Of a DNA stretch of 64,000 nt, positions 36,602 through 48,296 are shown piece after piece. The stretch is from Austropuccinia psidii (Eukaryota > Basidiomycota > Pucciniomycetes > Pucciniales > Sphaerophragmiaceae). Made by a program: the position numbers and the translations under genes. The notes beneath the pieces were generated by a model. It was not told the DNA's origin. It saw nothing but the letters and a program-made list of their open reading frames with translations, and ran no database searches. Location of the stretch: contig JALGQZ010000006.1 in assembly GCA_023105745.1 (NCBI GenBank), forward strand, positions 30,457,686 to 30,521,685, given 5' to 3'. Each line of letters opens with the position of its first letter. The first letter of the stretch is position 1.

Positions 36602-39133
36602 TCATTGATGAGACTGTTCAGTCCTCCTAGAGGATCTGAATCTCCTTAGATGAAGGTTCCCATCTGGTATGGCATCCTCTGCCAACCATTTGTCTTTGTC
36701 AGCTGTCTGGTTCTTGAATCTGACTAGATATTGTCTCTGATCCTTCCCATTAAGTCTGATTTTTCTGGCCCTGATGATTTTACTCACAGGTCCAGGAGAG
36801 TCTTCTACTTCCACTATTTCTGGTGGAGTGATGTTTTTCTTCCTGGAGGGGAATTTATCCTCCTCTGTTTGGAAGTATGGTTTGACCAGGCTTACTGGAA
36901 AGACTGGGTGTTTCCTAGAAAACTCCTCAGTGAGCTTGACCTCTACTGCATTCTTCCCTATCAACTTAATGATAGTGAAGGGCTCTACAAATGAGTCTCT
37001 CATTTTCTTAGGTCCTTTGAGATTGTTAAAGTTCAGTGTAGATACTAACACCTGGTCCCCTTCCTTGAAGTCAGGTTCCATATGTGATTTGTCCCACCTC
37101 TGCTTGTTATACTCTTTGGCCTCAGCTATGCATTTGGCAGCAGTATCACAGGCTTTCTTCCACATATCATGGAAGTCTTTGGCTGTGGGGTGGATGGTCA
37201 GAAGATTTTTCTTCAAGTGATCCACAGGTAACAGGGGATTCCACCCTTTCTCTACCAGTGCAGGTGTTTTTCCTGTGGTAGAGTGCTGGCTTGTATTATA
37301 AGCCAGTTGGACTGCTGGTAAGAGGGTGACCCAATCATGGGTGTATCCCTCATGGTCCTTGTATTCCATGCCATAGGCACAGAACCTCCTGAGGATGTCC
37401 TCCATTGTTTGGATCATCCTCTCAGCTAGGCCATCTGTTTGTGGATGGTAGGCTGTGGAAAAAGCAAGCTTGGTGCCAAGCATGTCATATAAATTGGTCC
37501 AAAATTCAGATGTGAATTTTGGGTCCCTGTCACTGATTATGATCTTAGGGACTCCACAGGTGGATATGATGTTATTCCAAAATAACAGAGCAGTGTCCAT
37601 GGCTGTGTCCTCTTTATGGCATGGTAGACATCTCATGCTCTTGCTGAACCTATCAACTATGATTAAGCAGGCATTGTAGTTTTCTTTGCCTCCTGGGACA
37701 AGTCCTGTGACCCAGTCCATGTTGATGGTTTCCCATGGGTTTTTGGGTTCTTCTATGTGTTGAAGCAACCCATATTTTTTCCCATGCTTTCTATTTGCCT
37801 TTTGGCATCTTTCACAAGTGTTGATGTATTCACTCAACTCTTGCTCCCACTTGGGCCACCAAGCTGTGCTTGCTACCCTCTCTTTAGTCCTGTCTTCACT
37901 CATGTGTCCCATGTAGGGGCAGTCATGGCATTCCTGCAGGATTAAAGAGATGTGGTCTCTGTCTATCACTGTGAGTGCACTGGTGTGCTTGTCTCTGTGA
38001 TAAATCAGGCCATCTATAAGGAAGAATTTATTTTCCTTATAGGCCCTCAACCAGGGTTCCTCCAGCTGGGTTTCCAGTTCTGGGCTCCTGTATTTTTGTT
38101 GAAGGAGTTGGAGTAGTATGCTACACTGTTTGTGTTTAGCATATGATTTCAGCACTGCATTGAAAAATTCATTGTGCAGTGCTGAGGAACTTATTCCCAG
38201 TATGGGGGTTTCTGTCCCTTCTGAATCAGTGTTTCCACTGTCAAGGGTACCACTCCCTGGTGCCCATTCAGAGAATCTGAAGTTCTTCTTTGTATTTATT
38301 TCCATAAAATGGATAGGAATTTTTGCAGCAACTTCAGGGTCATAAGCTGGATTGCTTTTGACATTGTCCAGTGGCCATCTGCTAAGGCCATCTGCATTGG
38401 TATGGCTTTTACCTTCTTTGTATATGATGGTCATGTTCCCTCTATACTCCTGGATGGCTATTTGCCATCTCAGCATGTGTCTATTAGTAGTCTTCATGTT
38501 TAGTAAAGACTTCAAGGCTGTGCAGTCTGTGTAGACTTCAAAGACTGCACCCTCCAAATAATAATGGAGTTTTTCTAGAGCCCAGACTGGACATAGACAT
38601 TCTGTCTGGGTGGCCCCATACCTGGCTTCTGAATCTTTCAGCTGCCTGGAGATGTAACATATTACACCTTCTCTTGGTTCACCATCCACAATTTGTCTTT
38701 GGTGAAGGGCTGCTCCCAAGCCTTGGCTGCATGCTGCATCTATATATAACTTGAATGGTAGTTCAAAGCCAGGCAAGATCAGCACAGGTGCATTTGTGAG
38801 TTCATATTTGATCCTCTCATATGCATCCCTCCTTTCCTTGGTTATTTCAAAAACTACATCCTTTGAGCATAACTTGTATAAACTACTAGTTATGTGGGCA
38901 AAGTTTTTGATGTGGTTTCTATAGTAGCTAGCAAATCCAAGGAAAGATTGCATCTCTTTGATTTTCTTTGGTACTGGCTTTTGCAGTACTACTGCTACTT
39001 TGTTCTGGTCAATTGCCAGACTGAGGCCTGAGACTTTGTGTCCTAGAGCTAGTAGCTCTTGTTGGCCAAAATTACACTTTTTAAGTGAAATTTTCAGATT
39101 GATGGGTGTACATTTACTTAGCACTCTGTCTAT
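36602..39133 (-). pseudogene. Element C RT thumb, RNase H, integrase and chromodomain
   Basis: 840 codons in one frame. In order: RT thumb ([20 protein letters not shown]), connection ([14 protein letters not shown]), RNase H ([46 protein letters not shown]), HHCC zinc module ([11 protein letters not shown] to CERCQKAN), and integrase catalytic core ([29 protein letters not shown], with 35 residues between the second Asp and the Glu). A GPF-like segment ([10 protein letters not shown], Gly changed to Glu) and a chromodomain ([21 protein letters not shown] to [10 protein letters not shown]) follow. The domain set looks catalytically complete, but it is cut off from the rest of RT by the stop at 39134-39136. 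Confidence 0.92.
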
Positions 39134-40172
39134 TTATTGTACATGGTCTTCCCATGTCTCTGAGTATATAATGATATCATCAATATATACTACCATCCAG
39201 CCTTCCATTATTTCTTCTTGAAATATGGTGTCCACCATCCTTTGGAAGTGGGCTGGTGCATTCTTGATGCCAAATGGCATCCTGGTATACTCATATATGC
39301 CCATATGGCATATTATTCTGAGCAGCTTCATGGAGTTTGGTTTAACTCCATTTTGGTGGAAGCCTTTCATAAAATCCATCTTGGTTATGTATTTAGCTTT
39401 GGCCAGCTTATCCAGGGCATGAGGTATCCTTGGTATAGGGTACCTGTCTGCTTTTGTGTAGTTATTCAGGGCTCTGAAGTCTCCACACAATATAGACTTG
39501 CCATCATGCCAGGTGATTAGGACAGGAATGGTGATTTCCACTATTTCATTATGTCCAATCTTCCTGATGAAATCCATGTCCAGGAGTTCATTGATGTGTT
39601 TTTCAATTTCTTTCCTGGTTTCCAGACTTGCTGGATAAGGAGGTCTCCTCAGCATGGGTGGATAAGGTCTTTCCACATCCAGATATAGTTCTATATCATG
39701 GCTTTTAATCTTGCCTAGTGGTTCTTCACCTATGGCAAATGCTGGCCTGTTCTTCCTCAGCATCTTCAGTAAACTTAGTTTTTGTTTACTGGTGAGGGTA
39801 GTGCTAAACTGTCCCTCCCTGAATTCCTTCAAGAGTTCTTCTAGTGGATCCTGTGAAGATATGTGGTATATATCAAGTGAAAATTTCTTTTCCTTTTTGG
39901 TACCAATGGTAATGTGCCTGTTTTTACTGTTGTAAATATCTATGCCATACATCCTCTCGTAATCTGTTCCCAGTAAAAACCCTTGGATGTGGGCATCTTC
40001 AAGCACTACAAACTCTGGGTTGAGTCTGATATTACCCTTCCTGTGGGGTAGAATTATCTCTTTGATAATTGTCCCAATGGAAGTCATCTTCCCTGATGCA
40101 CTTTTGAAGTTCCTTGCCTTAGTGGGCAAGAGCTGCTTTTCCCAGTTTGGGAAGTGGTTATCCAGATATTTT
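39134..40172 (-). pseudogene. Element C protease C-terminal part and reverse transcriptase
   Basis: The frame of 39134-40189 (351 codons) enters after a 1-nt deletion that breaks protease near 40173. It holds NFKSASGKMTSIGTI and YGIDIYNSKNRH (protease end), a linker, and RT with [44 protein letters not shown] and an intact YIDD box ([12 protein letters not shown]). It stops at TAA 39134-39136 in HVQ-stop-IDR. Element B has a Tyr codon there and element D a different stop, TGA. Confidence 0.9.
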
Positions 40173-42434
40173 TGGCCACTATGGAGCAATGTGCTCCACT
40201 GTCAAAGATCAGTGGGTGCTGAGCATTGTCAATACATACAGTCATTTTTGTGGCTGTTCCATGTATATATGCCATTCCTTTGGTTGGTGTAACCAGGAAT
40301 ATTTGTGCATCTTGTGTGTGTTTGCACAAGTTCTTGTTGGCAGTGTCCTGTGGCATGCCTGCTTCCAACTGTATATCCTGGATTTCCAATGGGGTTTCCT
40401 CTTGGTATTCCACTAGAAATTCCTCTCTTGGGTCTTGATCATCATCAGATGGTTCTCTGATGGCATCTCCCATAGAGTCTGATTCAGAATCCTCTGTTGG
40501 AGGTTCTTCTTCAGGGACTTTTTCTATAGAATAGACTTTTTTCTTTGCTTTTGGACAGTTGTTGGCATAGTGGTCTGTTGAACCACAATTGTGACAAGAA
40601 TTCTTCTTCTTTGCCACTTCTGCCACTCTTTCTCTGGGTTTGTCTTTAAACTCCACCCTGAAAGGTTGTTTCTCTTTGAAACTACTGCTTCTATATGGGG
40701 TGAATTTCCCTATATTAGTCCTTTTCCTTATGTCTTGTAAGGTATTGGCTATGTCATCTAGAGTGCAATTTTGGTTGCATCTGCATTTCACTGCATGCTC
40801 TAATTCTCCTGGCAGTTGTGTCAGAAGTTTGTGATTCCTCATCTGGATGTTCATCTGAGGATCAATGGCTTTAAGTCTTTTAGACTGTCTGAGACACCAC
40901 TCATATGGATCTTTGTCCACAGAGTATTTGTCATTTTCAAATGACATGGTCTTTTGCCATATCCAAGTTCCATTACTGTACTTTTGGATTATTTGACTCT
41001 TCCACCATGGCCAGTTTCTTCTGCCATGGATTTCTTTAATTTCTGTATACCATATACTTGCATGACCTTTAAATGCAGTATTCAATCTAGCAGTAATCCA
41101 GTAGTCTGGTATGCTTGGTACATCAATGAAGAGTCCATCAATATAATCTATGAGTTCCATATGATCATATTCTCCTGATCCAGAGAATTTGGGCCAGTTT
41201 GAGGCCTCAGGAAACTGTTTCAAGGCTTCCTTCTCTGAATAAGACATGCCATCTCCATCCTGGTATTGTGATGGAGATCTTGCCTTATTCAACAACATGG
41301 CATCCGGTTTGATGTCATCTGGTTGATATGGATTCTCCATAGCTTGGCCTTGTGGTTGGGGCTTCAAGCTATGATAGGCATTAAACAATTTGTTAATTTC
41401 TTGATCCAGACACTCCCTGTCCCTTGTGCTGTGGTATTGTTCTTCAAAGACTTGGTTCAGTCTTTTGTTGGATTCTTCAGAGGCTTTGCTCAGTTGAGCA
41501 TACCCTTCTTGAAGATTCTTAACTATTTGTTCCAAGGCGGCTTGAGTTTGTCTCATCCTCTCTTGGCTAGCTTTAATTTCTGCAAATTTCTTTGCAGATT
41601 GTTCAGCATATTGGGACACTTGTAACCACAGTGTATCACTGTTGATGTTACTCTCAGATGTGACAATGTTATTTTCAGTCTGAGTGGGGGTAATGTTTCT
41701 ATTACTAGGACTACTGATTCTAGAGTGGTTTACAACTACTTATGGTTCTTGTGTACTTCCTTTACCAAATCCAACAGCTTCTGGATCATGGGGTCTGACT
41801 CTTTCCTCCTCTGGTTGAAGGAGGTTTTCTTCTTGCCCTTGTTTCCTTGTCTTCTCCTGGAAACTTCCTGGAATTGTGAAGAATGGTGACTCTTGGCCAC
41901 TGATCTGCTGGTGTCTGAATGGTGTGAAGCCACTGGAGAGTTGATTTGGCCTGCTCCTTGTGAACCTGAAGCAATCTGAGTAGGCCCTGTCTGGGTCAAC
42001 TGTTCTTCTATAGCTAGGATAGTGGCTTGATTCTCCCTTATCCTCTGTGCCCTTGCCTCCAGGAGTCTGTGCTGCCTGGTAGGATTCCAACCTTTGGTGA
42101 TTACCATAAGGTCTTTGAAGTCTATCTCTTTGAGACAGATCTTCTGGCAACTTGATCCCAGTTCTGCCCAGTGAGTTGCTAGGTTGAACCTCTTGTTGTC
42201 CATGCTCCATTGAAATAAGTCTTTGAGGAGTTGGTGGATCTGAAGAAATTGATCTATATCCTTCCAGTCCTCTGGTTTGAGGTTTCTGTTGAATTGGAGT
42301 GTGAATGGCAAGGTTGATATTATCTCCCTCATTGTTTTTCCATCCACCACTGTGTGCAGGGTGTCCTCTTTCAGGTCTTCTTGTTCTGGACAATCCTCCT
42401 CTATCCTCTGGCTGGTTCCTTTGGAAGCCAAGGT
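40173..42434 (-). pseudogene. Element C gag (exon 3) and protease start
   Basis: The gag frame is open at 41740-42456. It is interrupted by one GAA-to-TAA stop (QEP-stop, 41740-41742), then open again for 511 codons from 41619. It has a low-complexity N-terminus, a coiled coil (MRQTQAALEQIVKNLQEGYAQLSKASEE), a capsid-like domain (WPKFSGSGEYDHMELIDYIDG, WQKTMSFENDKYSVDKDPYEW), and an intact CCHC zinc knuckle CHNCGSTDHYANNCPK at about 40552-40599. An acidic linker and the protease active site FDSGAHCS follow. Gag forms the particle and binds RNA; protease sits downstream in the same frame, so no gag/pol frameshift is needed here. Confidence 0.9.
41736..42434 (-). CDS. Element C ORF2, overlapping gag in another frame
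   Basis: This frame is open from before 42470 to a stop at 41736-41738 (244 codons counted from a TTG), overlapping the gag frame almost completely. The homologue in D has exactly the same length. The protein has a helical middle (LKDLFQWSMDNKR, ICLKEIDFKDLMVI, LEARAQRIRENQATILAIEEQL) and a basic Ser/Gln-rich tail (SRRRQGNKGKKKTSFNQ, then MIQKLLDLVKEVHK). There is no ATG at its beginning; splicing of intron 2 at the first acceptor would fuse it to exon 2. Function unknown. It could instead be a chance open frame kept by recent common descent. Confidence 0.5.
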   Translation of the reverse strand, partial: TLASKGTSQRIEEDCPEQEDLKEDTLHTVVDGKTMREIISTLPFTLQFNRNLKPEDWKDIDQFLQIHQLLKDLFQWSMDNKRFNLATHWAELGSSCQKICLKEIDFKDLMVITKGWNPTRQHRLLEARAQRIRENQATILAIEEQLTQTGPTQIASGSQGAGQINSPVASHHSDTSRSVAKSHHSSQFQEVSRRRQGNKGKKKTSFNQRRKESDPMIQKLLDLVKEVHKNHK

Positions 42435-42436
42435 CT

Positions 42437-42504
42437 CTGAGATATACAGGGGACATATCAGTGTTTGCAAGCAGTCAAAAACTTTATGTTCTTTGGGTAT
42501 TTAC
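42437..42504 (-). other. Element C intron 2 (predicted)
   Basis: 68 nt in sense orientation: AAAG/GTAAAT donor, CTGAT branch motif, CTCAG acceptor at 42438-42437, followed at once by a second AG at 42436-42435. The first acceptor continues exon 2 into ORF2, the second into the gag frame. Confidence 0.65.
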
Positions 42505-42804
42505 CTTTGACTGTGCCTTGTACAAATTTACTGTCTGCTGACTTGGGCAGTTTGCCTTTGGAAGTTACAACTGGGTTAATAATTGTAATCTTTCCTGTAC
42601 AAGTGGTTAAGGTTGGTTTACCTTGTATGGATGCAGAGTTTCGTGGTTTTCTACTTCTCTGGGTGGCTATTGGTGTCCACTTCTTGGCTGTGATGAGACC
42701 TTCACTGTGCCTCTTTCCTTTGCCCTTTCTGCCCTCTGGTTCTAAGGGTGTCACTGATGTGTTGGCCTGTGACTGGGTCTCAAGTGGGATGTAATTTTCT
42801 TCCA
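42505..42804 (-). CDS. Element C exon 2 (Gag N-terminal domain)
   Basis: 300 nt, open throughout, with no ATG in frame. With the A contributed by exon 1 it reads ATG-GAA-GAA-AAT and encodes 100 codons plus one base. The peptide is basic and Lys/Thr/Pro-rich (KGKGKRHSEGLITAKKWTP), with no recognised domain. Exon length is identical in B, C and D although flanking regions have indels. Confidence 0.65.
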
Positions 42805-43353
42805 CTGAAATCAAGGCAGAAAAGGGAGGACTTATGTCAGTTAAGACTTCTTAAAAATGCTGGTTTTGCACGTCTAAGATTGGCCTCTGGGCTTGTATGT
42901 TACTACAATGTGCCCTGTATAATGACAGTGTAATTGAATCAACAATTTCACGTCAGAATTACAGCTTTTGGTACCCTGTCACACTGTTTGTGTGCCAGTA
43001 TCCCACAGATACACTTGGGGTTTTCAAGTGTATTCTGTACAAGTGGTTTTGTATAAGTGTTATTGAGTTAACAATACACTTATTCAACGCCTCAACTGAT
43101 GGTTTTTCAGTCAGAGGTGTCCTTATTCAGTCAAGAATACAGGACTTTATTGATGGCTTATGTGTTTTTATATGCAAAACATGCCAAAAATATATAAATT
43201 CAGTGGGTATTAGCCACGTGAATAATACTCTTATAATATGAGTATATATAAAAAAGGATAAATATATATAAAATATATATTTAAATAAAGAAATTACGCC
43301 TAAAAAAAGATAAAACACTTTGTTAATAAGTCATAAAGAGAGAAAAGACTTAC
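42805..43353 (-). other. Element C intron 1 (predicted)
   Basis: 549 nt in sense orientation. The donor TAA/GTAAGT begins 46 nt after the LTR. The 3' end has a CTGAC branch motif near 42837, a pyrimidine-rich stretch and TTTCAG/TGG. The joined exons would read ATAATGG, creating the start codon. It contains no long ORF. Confidence 0.7.
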
Positions 43354-43382
43354 TTATAAGGTCCAATAAGAGATTTAAAACA

Positions 43383-43396
43383 CAGCCAGGCCCCCA
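43383..43396 (-). promoter_or_regulatory. Putative primer-binding site, element C
   Basis: TGGGGGCCTGGCTG, three bases after the 5' LTR, identical to the site in element B. The tRNA is not identified. Confidence 0.6.
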
Positions 43397-43399
43397 AAA

Positions 43400-44837
43400 T
43401 GTCAGGCTGAGTCTATATTGAAGTGATAATAAGAGTATTTACAACTAGAATTATGACTGTGACACGTAGAAAATTGATTAAAAATAAGAGTTTTTGGTTT
43501 TAAAGATGATTTATAATATATTTAAAGGGTTCTACTATTGGAAAATAGTGGTGGTGAGCGCTATTGAGAACCCAGGGTGCAATCTTACCAGTTGAGTTAC
43601 TATAATAAGAGTTACAATAATTAAATATATAATTATACCTGTTTATTACCCAAGAGTAAAACTGTTTTTGACAGTTTACTACGGAGGGTATTCAAGAGCA
43701 GGATGAGGAAAGGCTTTTGGCTGTGAAAAGCCCTCTTTTTATCCTGAAATTGAGGTGGAAAGGCTGCTAGACCTTTCCACGTAGAGGAAGTGAAGATTTT
43801 TCACTCTCTATGACAGGCTTGTGGTTTGCAAACAACCTGTATACCCTGTATTGGGCTCAGATGTGGTTTTGAAACCACATCTGGGCAGTTTTGACCAATA
43901 CAGGGTGAAAATTTTCATCTGGGGACCTCACAGCCTGATTCTGACGTGTATGATGCGTAGAATGCTGTACAGAAACTGTATGGGACCCCAGTATTGACTG
44001 ACATATGAGGTATTGAAGTAAAAACATGCTTCTTTGTCTATTTGACACCTCATATTCATGGTTATGGGATATTATCGCATGGTAAGGCTGTATCTGACAG
44101 CAGGTGGGATTTTTACCTTAAAATGGTCATACCTCTGTCAGTTTTTGAGATATCAAGCTCAAAGTTGGTTCATTGAATAGCTCTGTATGGGCTCTACACA
44201 ATGGTACCCAACTTGACATGGTTATAATTAAATATGACAAAGCTATCTCATGTACAAGTATTTTTGTACATTGGCGTGGTCTGGGCAAAAGCTGTATTAA
44301 GCTCGTTTGGCCAATAACTTCTGTTGTAGTTGGGTTATGAGGAAATGAATGGCACCATCAGATAGCCCTGATTGTTCTCTTTCCAAAAAGACCCCACTTT
44401 AGGTATCTCACACTAAAACTGTAAAAGTTAGATGAGAGGTGAATGTTTTGTTCACTCTTATTTGGTCTGAATTTGACCATAACTCAAGTAATACTGGTGC
44501 TAGCTCAGTTTGGCTAGCACCATTAGATAGCCCTGGCTTAGAGCTTCATTGTGAATACCCATTTGATGGGGTTAAGCCTCTCCTTCTAGATTTTAGATGA
44601 GAGGTGAAAATTAAGGTTTATGCTCAGCAATAACTTTGAGCAGGAATAACTTTGTTATTTCTTGTCCTATGGTGATGGGGCTTATATTTTCAGAAAGAGG
44701 TGAGTTTCCTCTTTCGTTTGATACCTTTTGAGCTAATTTGGCTCAGCTCCATGTTTTGGTGGTATTTTGGCTATACCATTGGTTTATGGTATTTTGGCTG
44801 TCATGCTTGTGCTCTGGCTTTGAGTCACAGGCTGACA
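43400..44837 (-). repeat. Element C 5' LTR
   Basis: 1438 bp, the same length as 35140-36577, with the perfect 12-bp palindrome at 43858-43883 and the same modules. About 30 differences from the 3' LTR were counted by eye. The ATAAT duplication follows at 44838-44842. Confidence 0.93.
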
Positions 44838-44842
44838 ATAAT
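44838..44842. repeat. Target-site duplication of element C, right
   Basis: ATAAT, identical to 35135-35139. Confidence 0.9.
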
Positions 44843-46277
44843 ATTACTATTAATCAACAATACTATGACTTTTCGTATGAAACAAAATAATAAGATTATT
44901 TTAACTAAAATTTCAATAATTAATTAATTGATTATTTCTCTTCCTTGTCATGCACTACTAGTGAATATAACAGTAAGCAGTAATATCCTACAAGAATAAA
45001 TTACAAGAAGTATATAAATGATAAAAATTCTTTTATTAAATTAATAGAATTATTTGAATATATAATTATCTTTTACAAGAATAATTATAGTTCTAATTCT
45101 TGAATAAAACAAATACTAGAGAAAAAATTGAAGAATTAATAATAAATCACTCACTAATAGTCAATGAAAGTTGGAAAAAATATGGAGAGAGATTTGGTGG
45201 ATAAATTGTGGATTTATGGGATCAAAATTGATTGATAAAAGTATTGCAAAAATATATAGTTGATTTCAATGATTTCACATCTTTTTTGATTGATTCTGAA
45301 AGAATAAAACACTTAAGAAAAATAGCTACTTGTTGGTAACAATGATATAATTGGATAATAAGATGATTTGGAAAAAACAGCAAGAGGAGGCCTCTTTGAA
45401 GTCAAAGACAGCTCACAGAGGTGTGCCATGAATTAAAATGAAAAACAAGTGAGTGAGGAAACAATAATCCTTTTTAGATTATTTATTGCATCATTTGTTG
45501 TCACATAAGATTACCATAATTACTTAGTTAATGCTTTTACATGACTACCAAGCCATTTATGGTTAAGAATAAAAGGAGTAACAACTGTAAATGTTCTTTT
45601 ATTTCAAAATGAATATTAATTTTTTAAAGTTAGCAATTTTATTGGAAATTTCATCACAGGTTGTATTTTCTGTGATTTTTTGAAGATTCAGTGTTTCACG
45701 TGGAATCATCAAAAATGGACTGTAAGTAAAACTGTTAATTTTACTTATGAAACCATATTTCATTTTGTTTCCTTCATGAGAAGTACTATTCTCCATTCAT
45801 CCTGAAAGCTTCAGAACAATTCATGGAGAGTTGTATTTTTAATGACTTTTTGAAGTTTTTACCTCATTTCTATGTAGAATTGCAAATATCAAAGTATGGC
45901 AGGTTGCTATGAGGTAAATCAATGTATAATAGTCCAAAAAGGGTTTGGATTACTCTTTTAAGGTTTATCCATGGATAATCCTTAAGAATTGACATGGTTA
46001 TAGGAGTCCAAGTTGCTCTTTACCTCTGTCACATCAACATAGTAGTGTATTTGCAATTTTCTTATGATTTAATGAGATTTTAACTTGGTAACTAGGCTCT
46101 AAAAATGTTTTGGTATATTAATTGGGCCAATATCAGCTATGGATCCATGATTTAGAGCTATCCACACCTCAGAGTCCTCAGAAGTTGGTATGATGGCTCT
46201 CTTTGATGTCTTTTGTCCCCTTTAGCTATTTTCATGTCAAAAATAGAAATTAAGGCTTTAAAGACTGATATCCACTA
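44843..46277 (-). repeat. R1 interspersed repeat, copy 2
   Basis: Reverse complement of the R1 copy at 2150-3655; its continuation lies at about 35110-35139 on the other side of element C. It contains the counterpart of the small R1 ORF (45599-45796, 65 codons, minus). Element D interrupts its far end at 46278. Thus two separate retrotransposons (C and D) landed in the same repeat. Confidence 0.7.
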
Positions 46278-47716
46278 TGTGAGCCTGTGACTCAAAACCA
46301 GAGCACAAGCATGACAGCCAAAATACCATAAACCAATGGTATAGCCAAAATACCACCAAAAGATGGATCTGAGCCAAATCAGCTCAAAAGATATCAAAAG
46401 AAAGAGGAAACTCACCTCTTTCTGAAAATATAAGTCCCATCACCATAGGACAAAGAATAACAAAGTTATTATTGCTCAAAGTTATTGCTGAGCATAAACC
46501 TTAATTTTCACCTCTCATCTAAAACCTAGAAGGAGAGGCTTAACCCCATTAAATGGGTACTCAAAATGAAGCTCTAAGCCAGGGCTATTCAATGGTACCA
46601 GCCAAACTGAGCTAGCACCAATATTACTGGAGTTATGGTCAATTTCAGGCCAAACAAGGGTGAACAAAACATTCACTTCTCATCTAACTTCTACAGTTTT
46701 AGTGTTAGATACTTGAAGTGGGGTCTTTTTGCAAAGTGCACAATCAGGGCTATCTGATGGTGTCATCCACTTCCCCATATCTCAACTACAGCAGAAGCTA
46801 TGAGGCAAACAAGCTCAATACAGCTTTTTGCCCAAATCACGCCTATGCACAAAAATCTTGTACATGGCATAACTTTGCCATATTTAATGATAATCATATC
46901 AAATAAGGTACCATAGTGTAGAACTCATACAGGGATACACACTGGTCAACTTTGAGGTTGATATCTCAAGAACTGACAAAGTTATAGCTGTTTTAAGGTC
47001 AAAATCCCACATTCTGACCAATACAGCCTTACCATGGGATAATATCCCATAACCATGAATATGAGGTGTCAAATAGACAAAGAAGCTTCTTTTTACTTCA
47101 ATACCTCATATGTCAGTCAATACTGGGGTCCCATACAGCTTCTGTACAGCATTCTACGCGTCATACACGTCAGAATCAGGCTGTGAGGTCCCCAGATGAA
47201 GATTTTCACCCTGTATTGGTGAAAACTGCCCAGATGTGGTTTCAAAACCACATCTGAGCCCAATACAGGTTATACAGGCTGTTTGCAAACCACAAGCCAG
47301 TACTAGAGAGTAAAAAAATCTTCATTTCCTCTACATGAAAAGGTCTAGCACCCTTTCCACCCCATTTCAGGATAAAAAGGAGGCTTTTCACAGCCAGAAT
47401 TGTCTTCTCATCCTGCTCTTGAATAACCTACGTAGTAAACTGTCAAAAGAACTTTTACTCTTGGTTAATAATTAGTTATAATTATAAATTTTAATTATTG
47501 TAGTCTTCTATTATTGTAACCCAACAGATAAAGCTGCACCCAGGGCTTTCAACAGTGCTCACCACCACTACATTATATATAGTGAAGCCCTTTTAATCTT
47601 AAATTAAAATATCTTTAACCTTTATAAATGTTTTTTTAACCATTTCTACTGTGTCACAAACATAGTTAAAGTTGTACTTAGTCTATTTACACCTTTATCA
47701 TAGTTTCATCCTGAAA
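46278..47716 (+). repeat. Element D 5' LTR
   Basis: 1439 bp. It begins TGTGAGCCTGTGACTC (third-position C lost) and ends CATCCTGAAA where the family has GCCTGACA, so both ends are mutated. The palindrome lies at 47231-47256. The internal modules and the CGCGTCATACACGTCAG motif are present. Confidence 0.88.
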
Positions 47717-47719
47717 ATT

Positions 47720-47733
47720 TGGGGGCCTGGCAG
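47720..47733 (+). promoter_or_regulatory. Putative primer-binding site, element D
   Basis: TGGGGGCCTGGCAG, one base different from the sites of B and C, three bases after the LTR. Confidence 0.55.
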
Positions 47734-47760
47734 TGTTTTAAACTTTTCTGGACCTCATAA

Positions 47761-48296
47761 GTAAGTTTTTTCTCTTATTTTTTATTTTCTGACAATTGTT
47801 TTACATTTTTAGGCGTATTTTATTTTGGAAATATATATTTCATATATATCTTTACTTTATTACTCATATTATAAGAGTACTGACCACGTGGTTAATACCC
47901 ACTGGAACCTTTATTTTTGGCGTGTTTACATATAAAAACACATAAGCCATCAAAAAGTCCTGAATTCTTGATTGAATAAGGACACCTCTGACTGAAAAAC
48001 CATCAGTTGAGGCGTGGTTAAGTGTATTGTTAACTCAATTACACTTATACAGAGCCACTTGTTCATATTACACTTGAAAACCACAAGTGTATCTGTGGGA
48101 TACTGGCACACAAACAGTGTGACAGGTTACCAGAAGCTGTAATTCTGACGTGGAATTGTTGATTCAATTACACTGTCATTATACAGGGCATATTGAAGTA
48201 ACATACAAAGCCCAGAGGCCAATCTTAGACGTGAAAAACCAGCATTTTTGAGAAGTCTTGACTGACATAAGCCCTCTTCTTCCTGCCTTGATTCAG
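47761..48296 (+). other. Element D intron 1 (predicted)
   Basis: 536 nt. Donor CTCATAA/GTAAGT, 44 nt after the LTR. Branch motif CTGAC at 48262-48266, pyrimidine tract at 48271-48290, acceptor ATTCAG/TGG. There is no ATG between the LTR end and the donor, and none at the start of exon 2; the junction produces ATAATGG. Confidence 0.72.

Larger units (their letters stand above)
35140..44837 (-). mobile_element. Element C: full-length Ty3/gypsy retrotransposon, least decayed copy
   Basis: A 9.70-kb minus-strand element of the same family as B and D, with two 1438-bp LTRs differing at about 2% of positions by eye and an ATAAT duplication. It keeps the longest open frames of the family: 840 codons for the RT end, RNase H, integrase and chromodomain, 351 codons for protease and RT, and 511 codons for gag. 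Its visible lesions are a gag stop at 41740-41742, a 1-nt deletion near 40173 in protease, and an RT stop at 39134-39136. It is inserted in R1 copy 2. Confidence 0.94.
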
